From Desulfoscipio geothermicus DSM 3669 (GTDB lineage: Bacteria > Bacillota > Desulfotomaculia > Desulfotomaculales > Desulfallaceae), in NCBI RefSeq assembly GCF_900115975.1, contig NZ_FOYM01000010.1, forward strand, positions 1-64,000: 64,000 nucleotides of DNA, read 5' to 3'. A program made the position numbers and the translations under genes. Position 1 is the first letter of the stretch. Each line of letters starts with the position of its first letter. Below the pieces are notes generated by a model. It saw nothing but the letters and a program-made list of their open reading frames with translations. It was not told the DNA's origin and did no database searches. This document shows positions 33,645 to 41,900 of this stretch, piece by piece.

Positions 33645-34034
33645 GTGAAAATTTATCAAACAAATGATGTGGCTCTGACATTTTTTAATGAAATACCGGC
33701 TATCGGTCCACGCCTGCCCAGTAAGGAAGATGCTCTGAAAGTGGCCGGCAGTTACCTGCGCCTGATTGAAAAACTTTCCAAGGAAAAGAAGGGCAATCCC
33801 AGGTGCAGCATACGCTTTTTAAGGCAGGCCGACGGTCGCTACACACTGGTGTTGAAAGGTTCCGGCATGGCCCTGGAAACGCTGAGCAACCTGGATGAGT
33901 TGATGTTGCAAAGGTTCAAGCGCGGGTTGAAGAATAAACTGTTTATATTAACCTGCTTTTTTGAGGATAAGGAAGGAACGGTGGTCTGCCTGGCCCTGAC
34001 CGAAGGGGTGGGGGCGGTGCTCTATTCCCCGTAA
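33645..34034 (+). CDS. Hypothetical protein, 129 aa
   Basis: The protein reads VKIYQTNDVALTFFNEIPAI at its start and later GRYTLVLKGSGMALETLSNLDELMLQRF, with a mixed alpha/beta look and no membrane segment. GGAGG lies nine bases before GTG 33645. It follows the 3' half of the split protease by 62 bases and may be in its transcript. I do not recognise the family. Confidence 0.65.
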   Translation: MKIYQTNDVALTFFNEIPAIGPRLPSKEDALKVAGSYLRLIEKLSKEKKGNPRCSIRFLRQADGRYTLVLKGSGMALETLSNLDELMLQRFKRGLKNKLFILTCFFEDKEGTVVCLALTEGVGAVLYSP

Positions 34035-34169
34035 AACCAGGGTCGGGCAACACCTCTTTATTCATTTGGTCATAATTCCCATGGATCCGGGATTTTACGT
34101 CAGCTTACATTTCCACCAGATATTATAAATATAACAAATTTTATGAGGCATGGCCTTTATTTTCCCAAA

Positions 34170-34300
34170 TTGCTACCCTTAGTATGTACTGGTACTATTA
34201 TAGTCAGGCATCCATAGGTTGGACAGGCATACCCCTGTCCGCTGCGGGTGTGTCGCCGAAAACTGAGGGATCGGGTTTTGGCGCAAAATAGACATCATGA
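34170..34300 (+). promoter_or_regulatory. Promoter and hairpin-rich leader of the CAP-domain gene
   Basis: TTGCTA (34170-34175), 17 bases, TACTAT (34193-34198) suggests a start near 34205. The ~110-base leader then holds GGACAGG/CCTGTCC (34218-34240 region) and CGCCGAAAAC/GTTTTGGCG (34254-34284 region) hairpins. I could not match it to a known riboswitch class. Confidence 0.45.
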
Positions 34301-34315
34301 AAGGAGAGTGTTAAT

Positions 34316-35962
34316 TTGCACTCGCGGACAAAATGGTTGGCGTTGATCCCTGTACTGGCGGTGTTGATGGCCGTTACCCTGCTGGTCGGAGCGGCTCTGG
34401 CCGAGGACGGCCCGAATAAGATGGCGGGCCAGGCTCTACAGCCAGCTGAAATAGCTTTGGCAGATGAAAATCCGGCAATAAATAGTGACACTGCGCAGGT
34501 CCAGGCGGCAGCGCAGACAAAAGACGGCATCGCTTTGGGCATGCCTTTGGCCGTAGCCGGCACGGAAAATGTACGGATGTCGGCCGAAGACGCCGAGTTG
34601 TTGGAACTGATCAACGGGGAAAGGCGGGAAGCCGGCCTGGAACCGCTGGTAGCGGATAATATGCTCATGGTCATGGCCCGGCTGAAAGCCCAAGACATGG
34701 CTGAAAAAGGCTACTTGTCCCACCGGTCGCCCGTTTACGGCACCATGGAGGATATGCTGCGCGAGGCAGGTTACAGTTACCGGGAAATGGAGGAAAGCCT
34801 GGCCCGGGCTTACGATGCGTCGTCCGCCCATCGCCTGTTTATGCGCTACAGCAGCCTGAAAGCACGCGTCCTGAGCCCGGATTTCGACCGCATCGGCGTT
34901 TCGGTGGTGCCGGCGGACGGCTATTCCTACGTGGTGGAAGTTTTTGTTGATCTGGAAGATGGGGAGCAGCCGCAAGAACCGCCTGCGGACGCAGGGCGCG
35001 ACAATGACGGCGACTCGAACTCCGGCCAAAACAACAGCGGGGGCAGTGGCGGCACTGAACGCCCGGCGCTCGAGCCCCGTTCCAACCCGCAGCCCGCACC
35101 CGGCGCGAATGATGACGAGCGGGAAATGCTTAATCTGGTCAACCGGGAAAGGGTGCAACGGGGCCTGGAACCCCTGCAGTTTGATAGCAGGTTAACGCAA
35201 CTGGCGCGCCTCAAGGCGCAGGATATGGTGGAAAACAATTACTTCAGCCATACCTCGCCCACTTACGGTTCACCCTTTGAAATGATGCGGGAGGCCGGCA
35301 TCCGGTACGTTTACGCCGGGGAAAACTTGGCCATGGCGCCGTCGGTGCAGCGGGCCCACGATGGGCTGATGAATTCCAGCGGCCACCGGGCCAACATATT
35401 GAGTGATAACTTTGACCGGGTGGGCATTGGCGTGGTCAGCCGGGGTTATTACAAGTACTTCGTTCAGATGTTTACCGGCGGGCAGCGGGATGCGAGCCCC
35501 GCACCGGCTCCCCGGCCACAGCCCGAGCCGAGCCCGCAGCCTGAACCCCAGCCTCAGCCCGGCTCCGGTGTTGATTATTTGACACAAGATGAGCGGCAAA
35601 TGTTCCAACTGGTTAACCAGGAACGGGCCCGGTACGGGGTACCTGCCCTGCGGCCCAACTATGAACTGGTCAAGCTGGCCAGGCTGAAAGCCGGTGACAT
35701 GATCGAGAAGAACTATTTCAGTCATACTTCACCCACTTACGGGTCGCCATTCGACATGATGCGGCAGTTCGGCATCAGTTACAGTTACGCCGGGGAAAAC
35801 CTGGCCGGCGCGCCCTCGGTAAGCATGGCGCATGAGAATTTGATGAATTCTTCCGGCCACCGGCGCAATATTTTAAACAGCAACTTCACGGAAGTGGGTA
35901 TCGGCATAGTAAACGGCGGCCCCTACGGTAAAATGTTTGTCCAGATGTTTATTCAACCATAA
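34316..35962 (+). CDS. Exported protein with three CAP/SCP (YkwD-like) domains
   Basis: After a signal peptide (LIPVLAVLMAVTLLVGAALAED) come three CAP domains at about residues 90-210, 265-385 and 425-548, joined by Pro/Gln/Ser-rich linkers (PRPQPEPSPQPEPQPQP). Domains 2 and 3 keep the cavity residues (FSHTSPTYGSPF, YAGENLA, LMNSSGHR). Domain 1 is degenerate (LSHRSPVYGT, ESLARAYDASS) and lacks the GEN motif. The near-identity of domains 2 and 3 points to a recent internal duplication. YkwD-like proteins occur in spore and cell-wall contexts. The start is TTG after AAAGGAGAG. Confidence 0.9.
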   Translation: MHSRTKWLALIPVLAVLMAVTLLVGAALAEDGPNKMAGQALQPAEIALADENPAINSDTAQVQAAAQTKDGIALGMPLAVAGTENVRMSAEDAELLELINGERREAGLEPLVADNMLMVMARLKAQDMAEKGYLSHRSPVYGTMEDMLREAGYSYREMEESLARAYDASSAHRLFMRYSSLKARVLSPDFDRIGVSVVPADGYSYVVEVFVDLEDGEQPQEPPADAGRDNDGDSNSGQNNSGGSGGTERPALEPRSNPQPAPGANDDEREMLNLVNRERVQRGLEPLQFDSRLTQLARLKAQDMVENNYFSHTSPTYGSPFEMMREAGIRYVYAGENLAMAPSVQRAHDGLMNSSGHRANILSDNFDRVGIGVVSRGYYKYFVQMFTGGQRDASPAPAPRPQPEPSPQPEPQPQPGSGVDYLTQDERQMFQLVNQERARYGVPALRPNYELVKLARLKAGDMIEKNYFSHTSPTYGSPFDMMRQFGISYSYAGENLAGAPSVSMAHENLMNSSGHRRNILNSNFTEVGIGIVNGGPYGKMFVQMFIQP

Positions 35963-36047
35963 ATATCAAATTAAACTAAAAAATACAAAGAAGGACTGTA
36001 TTGTCCTTCTTTTTTTTTCCTTTTAGGTTGTCAGGGCAAATTTCTGC

Positions 36048-36074
36048 ACATTTCAAATTCTCATTCATATACTA
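36048..36074 (+). promoter_or_regulatory. Candidate mother-cell (sigma-K/E) promoter for the SPOCS-LysM gene
   Basis: AC (36048-36049), 16 bases, CATATACTA (36066-36074). This fits AC-N16-CATANNNTA for sigma-K and the shared -10 of sigma-E. Confidence 0.45.
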
Positions 36075-36105
36075 TTATAGAACTCTCATGAAAGGAGGAG
36101 ATTGC

Positions 36106-37647
36106 ATGGTTGCTGCCAATAGTCCGGTTAAGGAAAGAATCACCGTTAATCAAGTTGTAGCCGAAAATTCCCAGCAGGCTGTGGTACGCGGAACCATTAA
36201 AGTGCCTGACCCCAAACCGGATGTGGATCAAATCATTTCCACGGATAAAACGGCCAGCGTTAAAAACACCAGCCTTTTACCGGATAAAGTCGTAGTCGAG
36301 GGAATGCTCACCCTGCAGGTTGTATACGTAGCTTTTAAGCCCGACCAGGCGGTGCACCACATGCACGGGCAAGTTCCTTTTACCGCCTATGTTGACCTGC
36401 CGGGGGCGCTGCCCGGCATGGATGTGAAGGTAAATGTCGTGGTGGAAGACATCAAGTTAAACCGGAGCAATAAAGACCCCCGAAAATTTGAAGTGGTGGC
36501 TGTGCTGGATGTAGAAGCCAAAGTTACCGAAACCCAGGAAGTGGAAGTACTTGTTGAAGCACCTGACGATATGAACGCCAACTACGATATTATTCATATT
36601 GACGATGTGGTTGGCCGGGAAACATCACAGGTAATAGTCAGCGACGAGTTTGACAATCCCCCGGAAAAGCCCGAGCCGGAAAAGATTTTGGATGTCGACA
36701 GCACCGTCACCATCACCGATGCGCGCATTGTGGCGGATAAAGTGGTTGTGGACGGCGAGGTTACCCTGCAGATCATGTATGTAGCCGCGGTGCCTGAACA
36801 GTCCGTGCATGACATGCACCAGACCATCAAGTTTACCGACTATATCGAGGTACCCGGGGCTGAACCGGACATGAATGCGGTCGTGGATGCCATGGTGGAG
36901 AACTGTGATGTGGAGATCAAAGGTGATCCCTGGTTTATGGCCGATTGTGTCGTTAAGCTGGATGCCAGGGTTACCGAGCCCAGGGAGGTCAAGGTCGTTA
37001 CTGATTGTGCCGGCGCTACTGTGGATACCGTAGAGTTGAACGTCGAACAATTAATAGGTGAAAAAACCTCACAGGTAGTGGTCCGGGAAAGCTTTGAAAC
37101 CCCTGAGCCCAAACCGTGCCCGGAGAAAATCCTTAATGTGACCATTGATGAGATTAAGGTCACGGAAAAGAAAATCATCAAGAATAAGGTCATCACCCGC
37201 GGCTACGTCAACGTGAAGATTATATACGTATCGGCCAAACCCGACCAGGCTGTGCATGCCATGCACCAGCAGTTGAATTTCCGTACTTTTGTGGAAATAA
37301 AAGGGGCTGTGGAAGGCATGGACGTTGTTGTCAAGCCCATGGTGGAGTATATAAATGCCGAAGCCCAGGCCTGCGACGTAAATATAGAAGCGGTCATCAA
37401 GGTGAAGGCGCGGGTTACCCAAACGATGCGGCGGACGGTTTGCGCCGGCATAGTGGCCGAAGAGGAGGAGTGCACTTACCCGGGCGAGATTATCAGTTAT
37501 ACCATCAAACCCGGTGATACGTTCTTTACTCTGGCCCAGAAATACGGCACCACCGTCAATCAAATTCAAAAAGCCAACCCGGGGGTTGACCCGAATAATT
37601 TAAAGGTCGGTCAGGTCATCAAAATCCCCTGCGGGGCCAAAGGTTAA
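36106..37647 (+). CDS. sipL: SipL-like spore coat protein: three SPOCS (DUF3794) domains plus LysM
   Basis: Three repeats share the pattern VxxGxVxxxIxYVxxxPxQxVHxMHxxxxF (at about residues 65, 210 and 365), i.e. SPOCS/DUF3794 domains. A C-terminal LysM (YTIKPGDTFFTLAQKYGTTV, about 463-510) completes the SipL architecture. In Clostridioides difficile SipL binds SpoIVA and ties coat to cortex around the forespore. AAAGGAGGAG precedes ATG 36106. The start of the reading frame further upstream lacks a ribosome site. Confidence 0.88.
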   Translation: MVAANSPVKERITVNQVVAENSQQAVVRGTIKVPDPKPDVDQIISTDKTASVKNTSLLPDKVVVEGMLTLQVVYVAFKPDQAVHHMHGQVPFTAYVDLPGALPGMDVKVNVVVEDIKLNRSNKDPRKFEVVAVLDVEAKVTETQEVEVLVEAPDDMNANYDIIHIDDVVGRETSQVIVSDEFDNPPEKPEPEKILDVDSTVTITDARIVADKVVVDGEVTLQIMYVAAVPEQSVHDMHQTIKFTDYIEVPGAEPDMNAVVDAMVENCDVEIKGDPWFMADCVVKLDARVTEPREVKVVTDCAGATVDTVELNVEQLIGEKTSQVVVRESFETPEPKPCPEKILNVTIDEIKVTEKKIIKNKVITRGYVNVKIIYVSAKPDQAVHAMHQQLNFRTFVEIKGAVEGMDVVVKPMVEYINAEAQACDVNIEAVIKVKARVTQTMRRTVCAGIVAEEEECTYPGEIISYTIKPGDTFFTLAQKYGTTVNQIQKANPGVDPNNLKVGQVIKIPCGAKG

Positions 37648-37684
37648 TTTTACTAATAAAGCCATAAAAAGGAGGTTTAAATAC

Positions 37685-38794
37685 ATGCCCATTCAATACT
37701 TCTACAGCGAACCGGATAATGTTTTATGCGTTAAAATCAAGGTTCCGGTGGTTTTGGCAGAAGAGGAAATTCAGGTTATTGTAGATAATATTACTACTTT
37801 ACCGGAACTGGCTCAAAAAGTTGATCATATCGACGCCCGCCTGGATGATTTCAGGGCCAGGCCGGTATTTATCCACGAAAACGGTGATAAATGGGTCAGT
37901 GTTATCGAGGAAGAGGGCTGGGAGCGTTTTGGCTGGAAATGGTCGGAACACCGGCAGCCCGCGGTTAAGAAGGTGCTGATTGAAGGTACCCTGCACAAGC
38001 AAATTTATTACGTTGATAAAAATGACCATGTCAAGCACGTTGGTGAGGATATCCCCTTTGCCGACGATGTAACCCTGGATGTGGCCCAGCCCGTGGTTGA
38101 CGAGGATGACGTATTTGTTCAGCTGCATAACAAAAAAATTGATATGCGCTGGGACTTAAGGCGTGGTTCCCGGTTGCAGCAGACCGGGGTCATGATTTTC
38201 CAGATCAAGGTAGTGGAAGAGCGTCAAATATTTGTTCAGGTCTGCCCGCAGCTGGACCGCAAGTGCATGCGGGGTGTCAACCTGGTAAAAGACGGTACCT
38301 TCGAGGCCTGGGCCACCAACACCAACCCCGTTTTCTGGGGCGCCAGCAATGTGCTGCGCTATAATAACGCTGCCTTGCTGGGCAATATTCCCAACGAGCC
38401 GGCTGCCCTGTTCCAGTATGTGGACCGGCAGACCCCGAACATCGTGCCCACCGGTGTGTATCGGTTATGCTTTGACGCCCAGGAAGTGCCCGGTTTCCGG
38501 GAAGTGCTGGGCGGCACTGCGTCCTTTACTCTGACGGCGGAACTGTTCTTTTATGATCAATTCGGTAATCTAATCATCGGCGAAACGCAGAGCTGGGGCG
38601 CCACCCAAATCCCGGATGCCAGCTTCCAGAACTTCTGCCTAAACGCGGTAGCTCCTGAGGAAGCCAGGGAAGCCTTGGTCCGGTTCTCTTTCGACCCCAA
38701 CGCGCTGAATACCAGCGCTGTGGTTATCGACAATGTCAAACTGGAATGCCTCCGGGTACAGAACCAGTTTTTCGAGCCGTTTACCCAGGGATAA
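37685..38794 (+). CDS. SPOCS-domain protein with C-terminal jelly-roll-like domain
   Basis: The middle part (KKVLIEGTLHKQIYYVDKNDHVKHVGEDIPFADDV) is a SPOCS/DUF3794 unit. The C-terminal ~170 residues (NLVKDGTFEAWATNTNPVFWG through SAVVIDNVKLEC) look like a carbohydrate-binding-type beta sandwich. It follows the SipL-like gene by 37 bases, with AAAGGAGG before its ATG, so the two are probably co-expressed in the mother cell. A coat-surface role is inferred from domains and context. Confidence 0.82.
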   Translation: MPIQYFYSEPDNVLCVKIKVPVVLAEEEIQVIVDNITTLPELAQKVDHIDARLDDFRARPVFIHENGDKWVSVIEEEGWERFGWKWSEHRQPAVKKVLIEGTLHKQIYYVDKNDHVKHVGEDIPFADDVTLDVAQPVVDEDDVFVQLHNKKIDMRWDLRRGSRLQQTGVMIFQIKVVEERQIFVQVCPQLDRKCMRGVNLVKDGTFEAWATNTNPVFWGASNVLRYNNAALLGNIPNEPAALFQYVDRQTPNIVPTGVYRLCFDAQEVPGFREVLGGTASFTLTAELFFYDQFGNLIIGETQSWGATQIPDASFQNFCLNAVAPEEAREALVRFSFDPNALNTSAVVIDNVKLECLRVQNQFFEPFTQG

Positions 38795-38821
38795 CCACCT
38801 TGCTTGATACATTTTCCGTTA

Positions 38822-38848
38822 AGAGATGGTTCAAGGCCATCTCTTTTT
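38822..38848 (+). terminator. Terminator after the SPOCS genes
   Basis: AGAGATGG (38822-38829) pairs with CCATCTCT (38837-38844), then TTTTA. Confidence 0.8.
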
Positions 38849-38951
38849 ATTTAATCAAATAACAGGAATTTTTTGTTAGCTGCTAATTTAACTATTTTCT
38901 ATTTTCAGGCATATATTTGATAAGAGCTCTTTTTTAAAAGGAGGAAAGCAA

Positions 38952-39254
38952 ATGAATAATTCGCCGAATATGGCCGGCTTTATGCCGTTAATCCAACAAC
39001 TCCAGGAACAATTAAAGCAGATGACGGTTAAAATAAGCGCCGGTGAGGGGGCGGTGCAACTGATCATGAACGGCAACCAGGAAGTAGTGCAACTCCACTT
39101 CAAACCCGATTTGCTGAAAGACCCGGCCAGGCTGGCCGAGTTGACGGTGGAGGCTTTCAACGAGGGTATGAGAGAGTCCAAGAAGATGGTGCGGGAACAA
39201 TTATCCAAGCTGACCGGCGGCCTGAATATTCCTTCGGTGCCGGGATTGATCTAA
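38952..39254 (+). CDS. Second YbaB/EbfC-like protein
   Basis: The 100-residue protein keeps the YbaB plan: an N-terminal helix (FMPLIQQLQEQLKQM), a short beta core (VQLIMNGNQEVVQLHFKP) and a C-terminal helix ending LSKLTGGLNIPSVPGLI. It is clearly related to the YbaB at 4321 but more diverged. AAAGGAGGAAAG precedes the ATG. Set in a group of uncharacterised genes after two SPOCS genes, it may serve a sporulation-stage role (inference). Confidence 0.82.
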   Translation: MNNSPNMAGFMPLIQQLQEQLKQMTVKISAGEGAVQLIMNGNQEVVQLHFKPDLLKDPARLAELTVEAFNEGMRESKKMVREQLSKLTGGLNIPSVPGLI

Positions 39255-39270
39255 ACGGGGTGATAAGCTA

Positions 39271-39513
39271 ATGCCCGGTTTGGAAAAGGGCCTGGAAAAA
39301 AGGTTGGTTGACTTGTTGGAGATTAAAAAAAAGCATGACCTGGAAAACGACAAATTTCTGCTATTGCTGGGCATGGTAAACCTGATGGGCATCATCAATA
39401 TGCTGGAAGAGCGGACGGCGGACGCCGGGCCGGGAAGGGGCGCCCGCCGCCCCCCGGCGCCTTCGGAGATGGCGCCCTTGATGGGTATGTTCGGCCCCAA
39501 AGGCAAGCAGTAG
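39271..39513 (+). CDS. Small protein with LVNLMG motif
   Basis: The 80-residue protein begins with charged helices (LEKRLVDLLEIKKKHDLENDKF), then LLLLGMVNLMGIINMLEERTAD and a Gly/Arg/Pro tail ending MGMFGPKGKQ. The middle segment closely resembles ILIMLSLLNLMGMVEALNRDGAAD in the protein at 40178, so the two are paralogues. It starts 16 bases after the YbaB-like gene. The family is not recognised. Confidence 0.65.
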   Translation: MPGLEKGLEKRLVDLLEIKKKHDLENDKFLLLLGMVNLMGIINMLEERTADAGPGRGARRPPAPSEMAPLMGMFGPKGKQ

Positions 39514-39583
39514 AACGACGGCACGGTCAGATGAAATAAAAAAGGGCGCATGGGTATGCTGCCCTGAAAACAAAAAACGAACA

Positions 39584-40060
39584 TTATTTTGTTTTTCCCG
39601 TATCATCATCCAGTTTTTCCGGTAATTCCACCGGCAGTACCGATGGAGATGGAGTTGTATTGGTGCTGGTGGTAATTTGCTGGTCGCCGGGTGTAGGATG
39701 GTTGCCGGCATTTTCAATGGATGTTCCCGGTTGGTTAATTTCCCAGGGTTGTTCTGAATTTGCATTATCTGGAGCATTATGGGAAACCTGTTCCGCCATC
39801 GGCTGGTCATCCGCAGATGTCTCCGTGTTTTGCTCGGCCCCGGGCCCGGCCTGGGGCGTATTACTTTGCGGAGGCAGTATTAGTTGAAATATCCCCTGAT
39901 GGAAAGTGTGCAGGCCTTTTTGCATTTTCGTTACGGAATTTTGGGTGCCCTCAATTAACTCAATCAGCCGGCGCAACCAGGGGTCCAGTTGTTTGCCTCC
40001 GAAGGCCAGCATAATTATAAAAGGTAACATTTCCATGGGGTTCCACTGCGGGCGGGTCAA
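39584..40060 (-). CDS. Hypothetical protein with low-complexity tail
   Basis: The TTG at 40060 follows an excellent AAAGGAGGAGG site. The protein (158 aa) has a hydrophobic start (NPMEMLPFIIMLAFGGKQLDPWL), a helical part and a long Gln/Asn/Thr/Pro-rich tail. It lies on the minus strand between the two LxNLMG-motif genes and may be a spore-associated protein by context only. Confidence 0.6.
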   Translation of the reverse strand: MTRPQWNPMEMLPFIIMLAFGGKQLDPWLRRLIELIEGTQNSVTKMQKGLHTFHQGIFQLILPPQSNTPQAGPGAEQNTETSADDQPMAEQVSHNAPDNANSEQPWEINQPGTSIENAGNHPTPGDQQITTSTNTTPSPSVLPVELPEKLDDDTGKTK

Positions 40061-40177
40061 TAAACCTCCTCCTTTCACGAGAATAAATTGCTTAATTAAA
40101 AGCCCTGAAATATCTTATGTGGAAAGATCGTGATCTGTTACTTTATGGCAAAATCCTTTTATGAAAGGGGTACTGGC

Positions 40178-40765
40178 ATGGACGGTGATAAGTGCAAAAT
40201 GGAACAGATATTACTGAAATTGATGGACTATAAATCGCAACAAGGCGTGGACCAGGACGGTATACTGATTATGCTCAGTTTGTTAAACTTAATGGGGATG
40301 GTTGAAGCGCTGAACCGCGACGGCGCTGCCGATGCCGCCGGAGAGGGGACCGGCGGCATGGAAGCGCTCCTGGGCTCGCTCATGGCATTGATGGCCGCCG
40401 GCAGTATGGGCGGGTCGCGGGCCGGTTCCGGGGGGCAGGCGCCGTTTAACCCGGCGGCACTGCTAAGCCTGTTGGGAAGCCTGGGCGGCAAGGGCGGCTC
40501 ACCCGACCTGTCCGGCCTGCTGGGGCTTTTAGGGCCGCTGATGGGGGCCTCGGGGCCCTCATTAGCGGGCCAGCAGGTACCGAACAACCGGAACGGGCAT
40601 GCCGCCGGTCAAAAATCCCGCCCGGTGCAGCGGGAAATCAACCTGGATGCAAAAAGTAAACCCGCTAACGGCAAAAATGAAACCGCTGTACAGCGGCCGC
40701 CCCAAAAAGCTTCGGAACAACCGCCCAAACCCGGTGAGGTATTGAAATGGGACTTTGGGACATGA
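40178..40765 (+). CDS. Gly/Leu-rich protein with LLNLMG motif
   Basis: The N-terminal ~50 residues (MEQILLKLMDYKSQQGVDQDG, then LLNLMGMVEALN) match the small protein at 39271. A Gly/Ala/Leu-rich middle follows with repeated LLGSL/LLGLLGPLMG units, then a basic tail ending VLKWDFGT. GAAAGGGG precedes ATG 40178. The repeats may form an extended hydrophobic scaffold. The function is unknown. Confidence 0.65.
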   Translation: MDGDKCKMEQILLKLMDYKSQQGVDQDGILIMLSLLNLMGMVEALNRDGAADAAGEGTGGMEALLGSLMALMAAGSMGGSRAGSGGQAPFNPAALLSLLGSLGGKGGSPDLSGLLGLLGPLMGASGPSLAGQQVPNNRNGHAAGQKSRPVQREINLDAKSKPANGKNETAVQRPPQKASEQPPKPGEVLKWDFGT

Positions 40766-40798
40766 TACACATGAAAACTACTTCCGGAGGTGGGCACT

Positions 40799-41032
40799 GT
40801 GAACGATCCCGGCAATACCGTCCGGGAAACCATCTGGTTGGGCGGACTGCGCGATGAGGACGGTAGCAAGGAAGTTGAACATAATTTAATTCAGGTGGAC
40901 GGAGTGAAGGATGTGGCTGTATCGCTGGACGACGGGGCGGTGACCGTCGCCTACGACGCATCGGTGATTAGCGGCGACTACATTCGCCGCACCCTCAATT
41001 CCCTGGGTTATTCACCGTACGTACGCTACTAA
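40799..41032 (+). CDS. HMA-like small protein lacking the CxxC motif
   Basis: The 77-residue protein has the beta-alpha-beta pattern of heavy-metal-associated domains (VEHNLIQVDGVKDVAVSLDDGAVTVAYDA, then LNSLGYSPYV). The CxxC metal-binding loop is replaced by GLRDEDGS, so copper binding of the usual type is unlikely. CGGAGGTG lies before GTG 40799. A terminator follows. Confidence 0.65.
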   Translation: MNDPGNTVRETIWLGGLRDEDGSKEVEHNLIQVDGVKDVAVSLDDGAVTVAYDASVISGDYIRRTLNSLGYSPYVRY

Positions 41033-41033
41033 C

Positions 41034-41056
41034 GGGCCTGCCTGCCAGGCCCGTTT
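41034..41056 (+). terminator. Terminator hairpin
   Basis: ACGGGCCTG and CAGGCCCGT pair across CCTGC just after the stop at 41032, with a short TTT. Confidence 0.6.
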
Positions 41057-41100
41057 ACAATTCCAAGTATCCAAGTCCCGTTGCGTTATAGAAGCATTAT

Positions 41101-41361
41101 AATCGGGTTTGGTAGTCCCCGTAAGTGATGTTGCGGAGCGCCGGTAACGGGACTTGACGAAGCTGAGGTTGCCGGATTGGCGGGACGAATCGCGCAGGTA
41201 TAGCTTAACTTTGTAGATAATTGAATGCAATTGTTAATAGTAGACCAATTATAACTATCACGTTGCGCGCAATATGCAGGACCGCCAAATCCGGCCCGAA
41301 GCAAGTCATAGTTCCGTCGGCGCGTAGCACCTGAACGTAACGGGGACTACCAAACCCAATT
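41101..41361 (+). repeat. Structured dispersed element, copy 3 (best full-length example)
   Basis: The outer stem pairs AATCGGGTTTGGTAGTCC (41101-) with GGACTACCAAACCCAATT (to 41361), one mismatch. The second stem is GCGCCG (41138-41143) with CGGCGC (41318-41323), continuing ACGGGAC with GTTCCGT. The third is GCCGGATTGGCGG (41171-41183) with CCGCCAAATCCGGC (41282-41295). The fourth is CGCGCA with TGCGCG. The centre is AT-rich and variable. There is no plausible open frame. Confidence 0.85.
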
Positions 41362-41453
41362 ACCAGGCATAAGTAACAAAAATTCCAAACATTTTTGTGG
41401 GCGTTGTGGCAAATAATAACCCTTGCGGAACTTGATACGAAAAGGGGATTTTT

Positions 41454-41900
41454 ATGAACATCAAGCTACTGGCCCTGGCCATAGCCGCCCTGTCCGGCGT
41501 GACCATGGCGCTGCAGGGCTCCGTCAACAGCGTTCTGGGCAAAATAATCGGCCTTCTGGAGGCCACTTTCATAGTGCACGTGGTGGGGCTGGTGCTGGTG
41601 TCCGTGCTGCTGTTTGTTTTTCACCTGGGTGACGGAAACTGGCAGCAGATTGCGGAAGCGCCCTGGTATACCTACCTGGGCGGGGTTCTGGGGGTGGCGA
41701 TTTTATACGGGGTGGTGCGCACCATTCCCGTCTTGGGGGTGGCGGCGGCCACCACCGCCATTATTGTAGGCCAGGTGTTGACGGCGGCCCTGGTGGACCA
41801 CCTGGGCCTGTTCGGCCTGGAAAAAATGTCATTCAGCTGGTACCGGGTGGCCGGCACCGTTTTGATGGCCTCGGGGGCTTTTATGCTGTTAAAAAAGTGA
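41454..41900 (+). CDS. DMT-superfamily membrane protein (DUF606/YdcZ type)
   Basis: This 148-residue protein has five predicted membrane helices, with the family pattern ALSGVTMALQGSVNSVLGKIIG at the start, WYTYLGGVLGVAILYGVV and ATTAIIVGQVLTAALVDHLG. Members are paired or dimeric EamA-like half transporters of unknown substrate. It converges with the ZIP gene, sharing 12 bases at the ends. Confidence 0.85.
   Translation: MNIKLLALAIAALSGVTMALQGSVNSVLGKIIGLLEATFIVHVVGLVLVSVLLFVFHLGDGNWQQIAEAPWYTYLGGVLGVAILYGVVRTIPVLGVAAATTAIIVGQVLTAALVDHLGLFGLEKMSFSWYRVAGTVLMASGAFMLLKK

Noticed and set aside
33645-34034. This ORF as the missing veg gene of the yabG region
   Set aside because: Length and sequence do not resemble Veg; left as hypothetical.
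34205-34300. Known riboswitch (c-di-GMP, c-di-AMP) before the CAP gene
   Set aside because: The conserved cores of these classes are not present; kept only as an unassigned leader.
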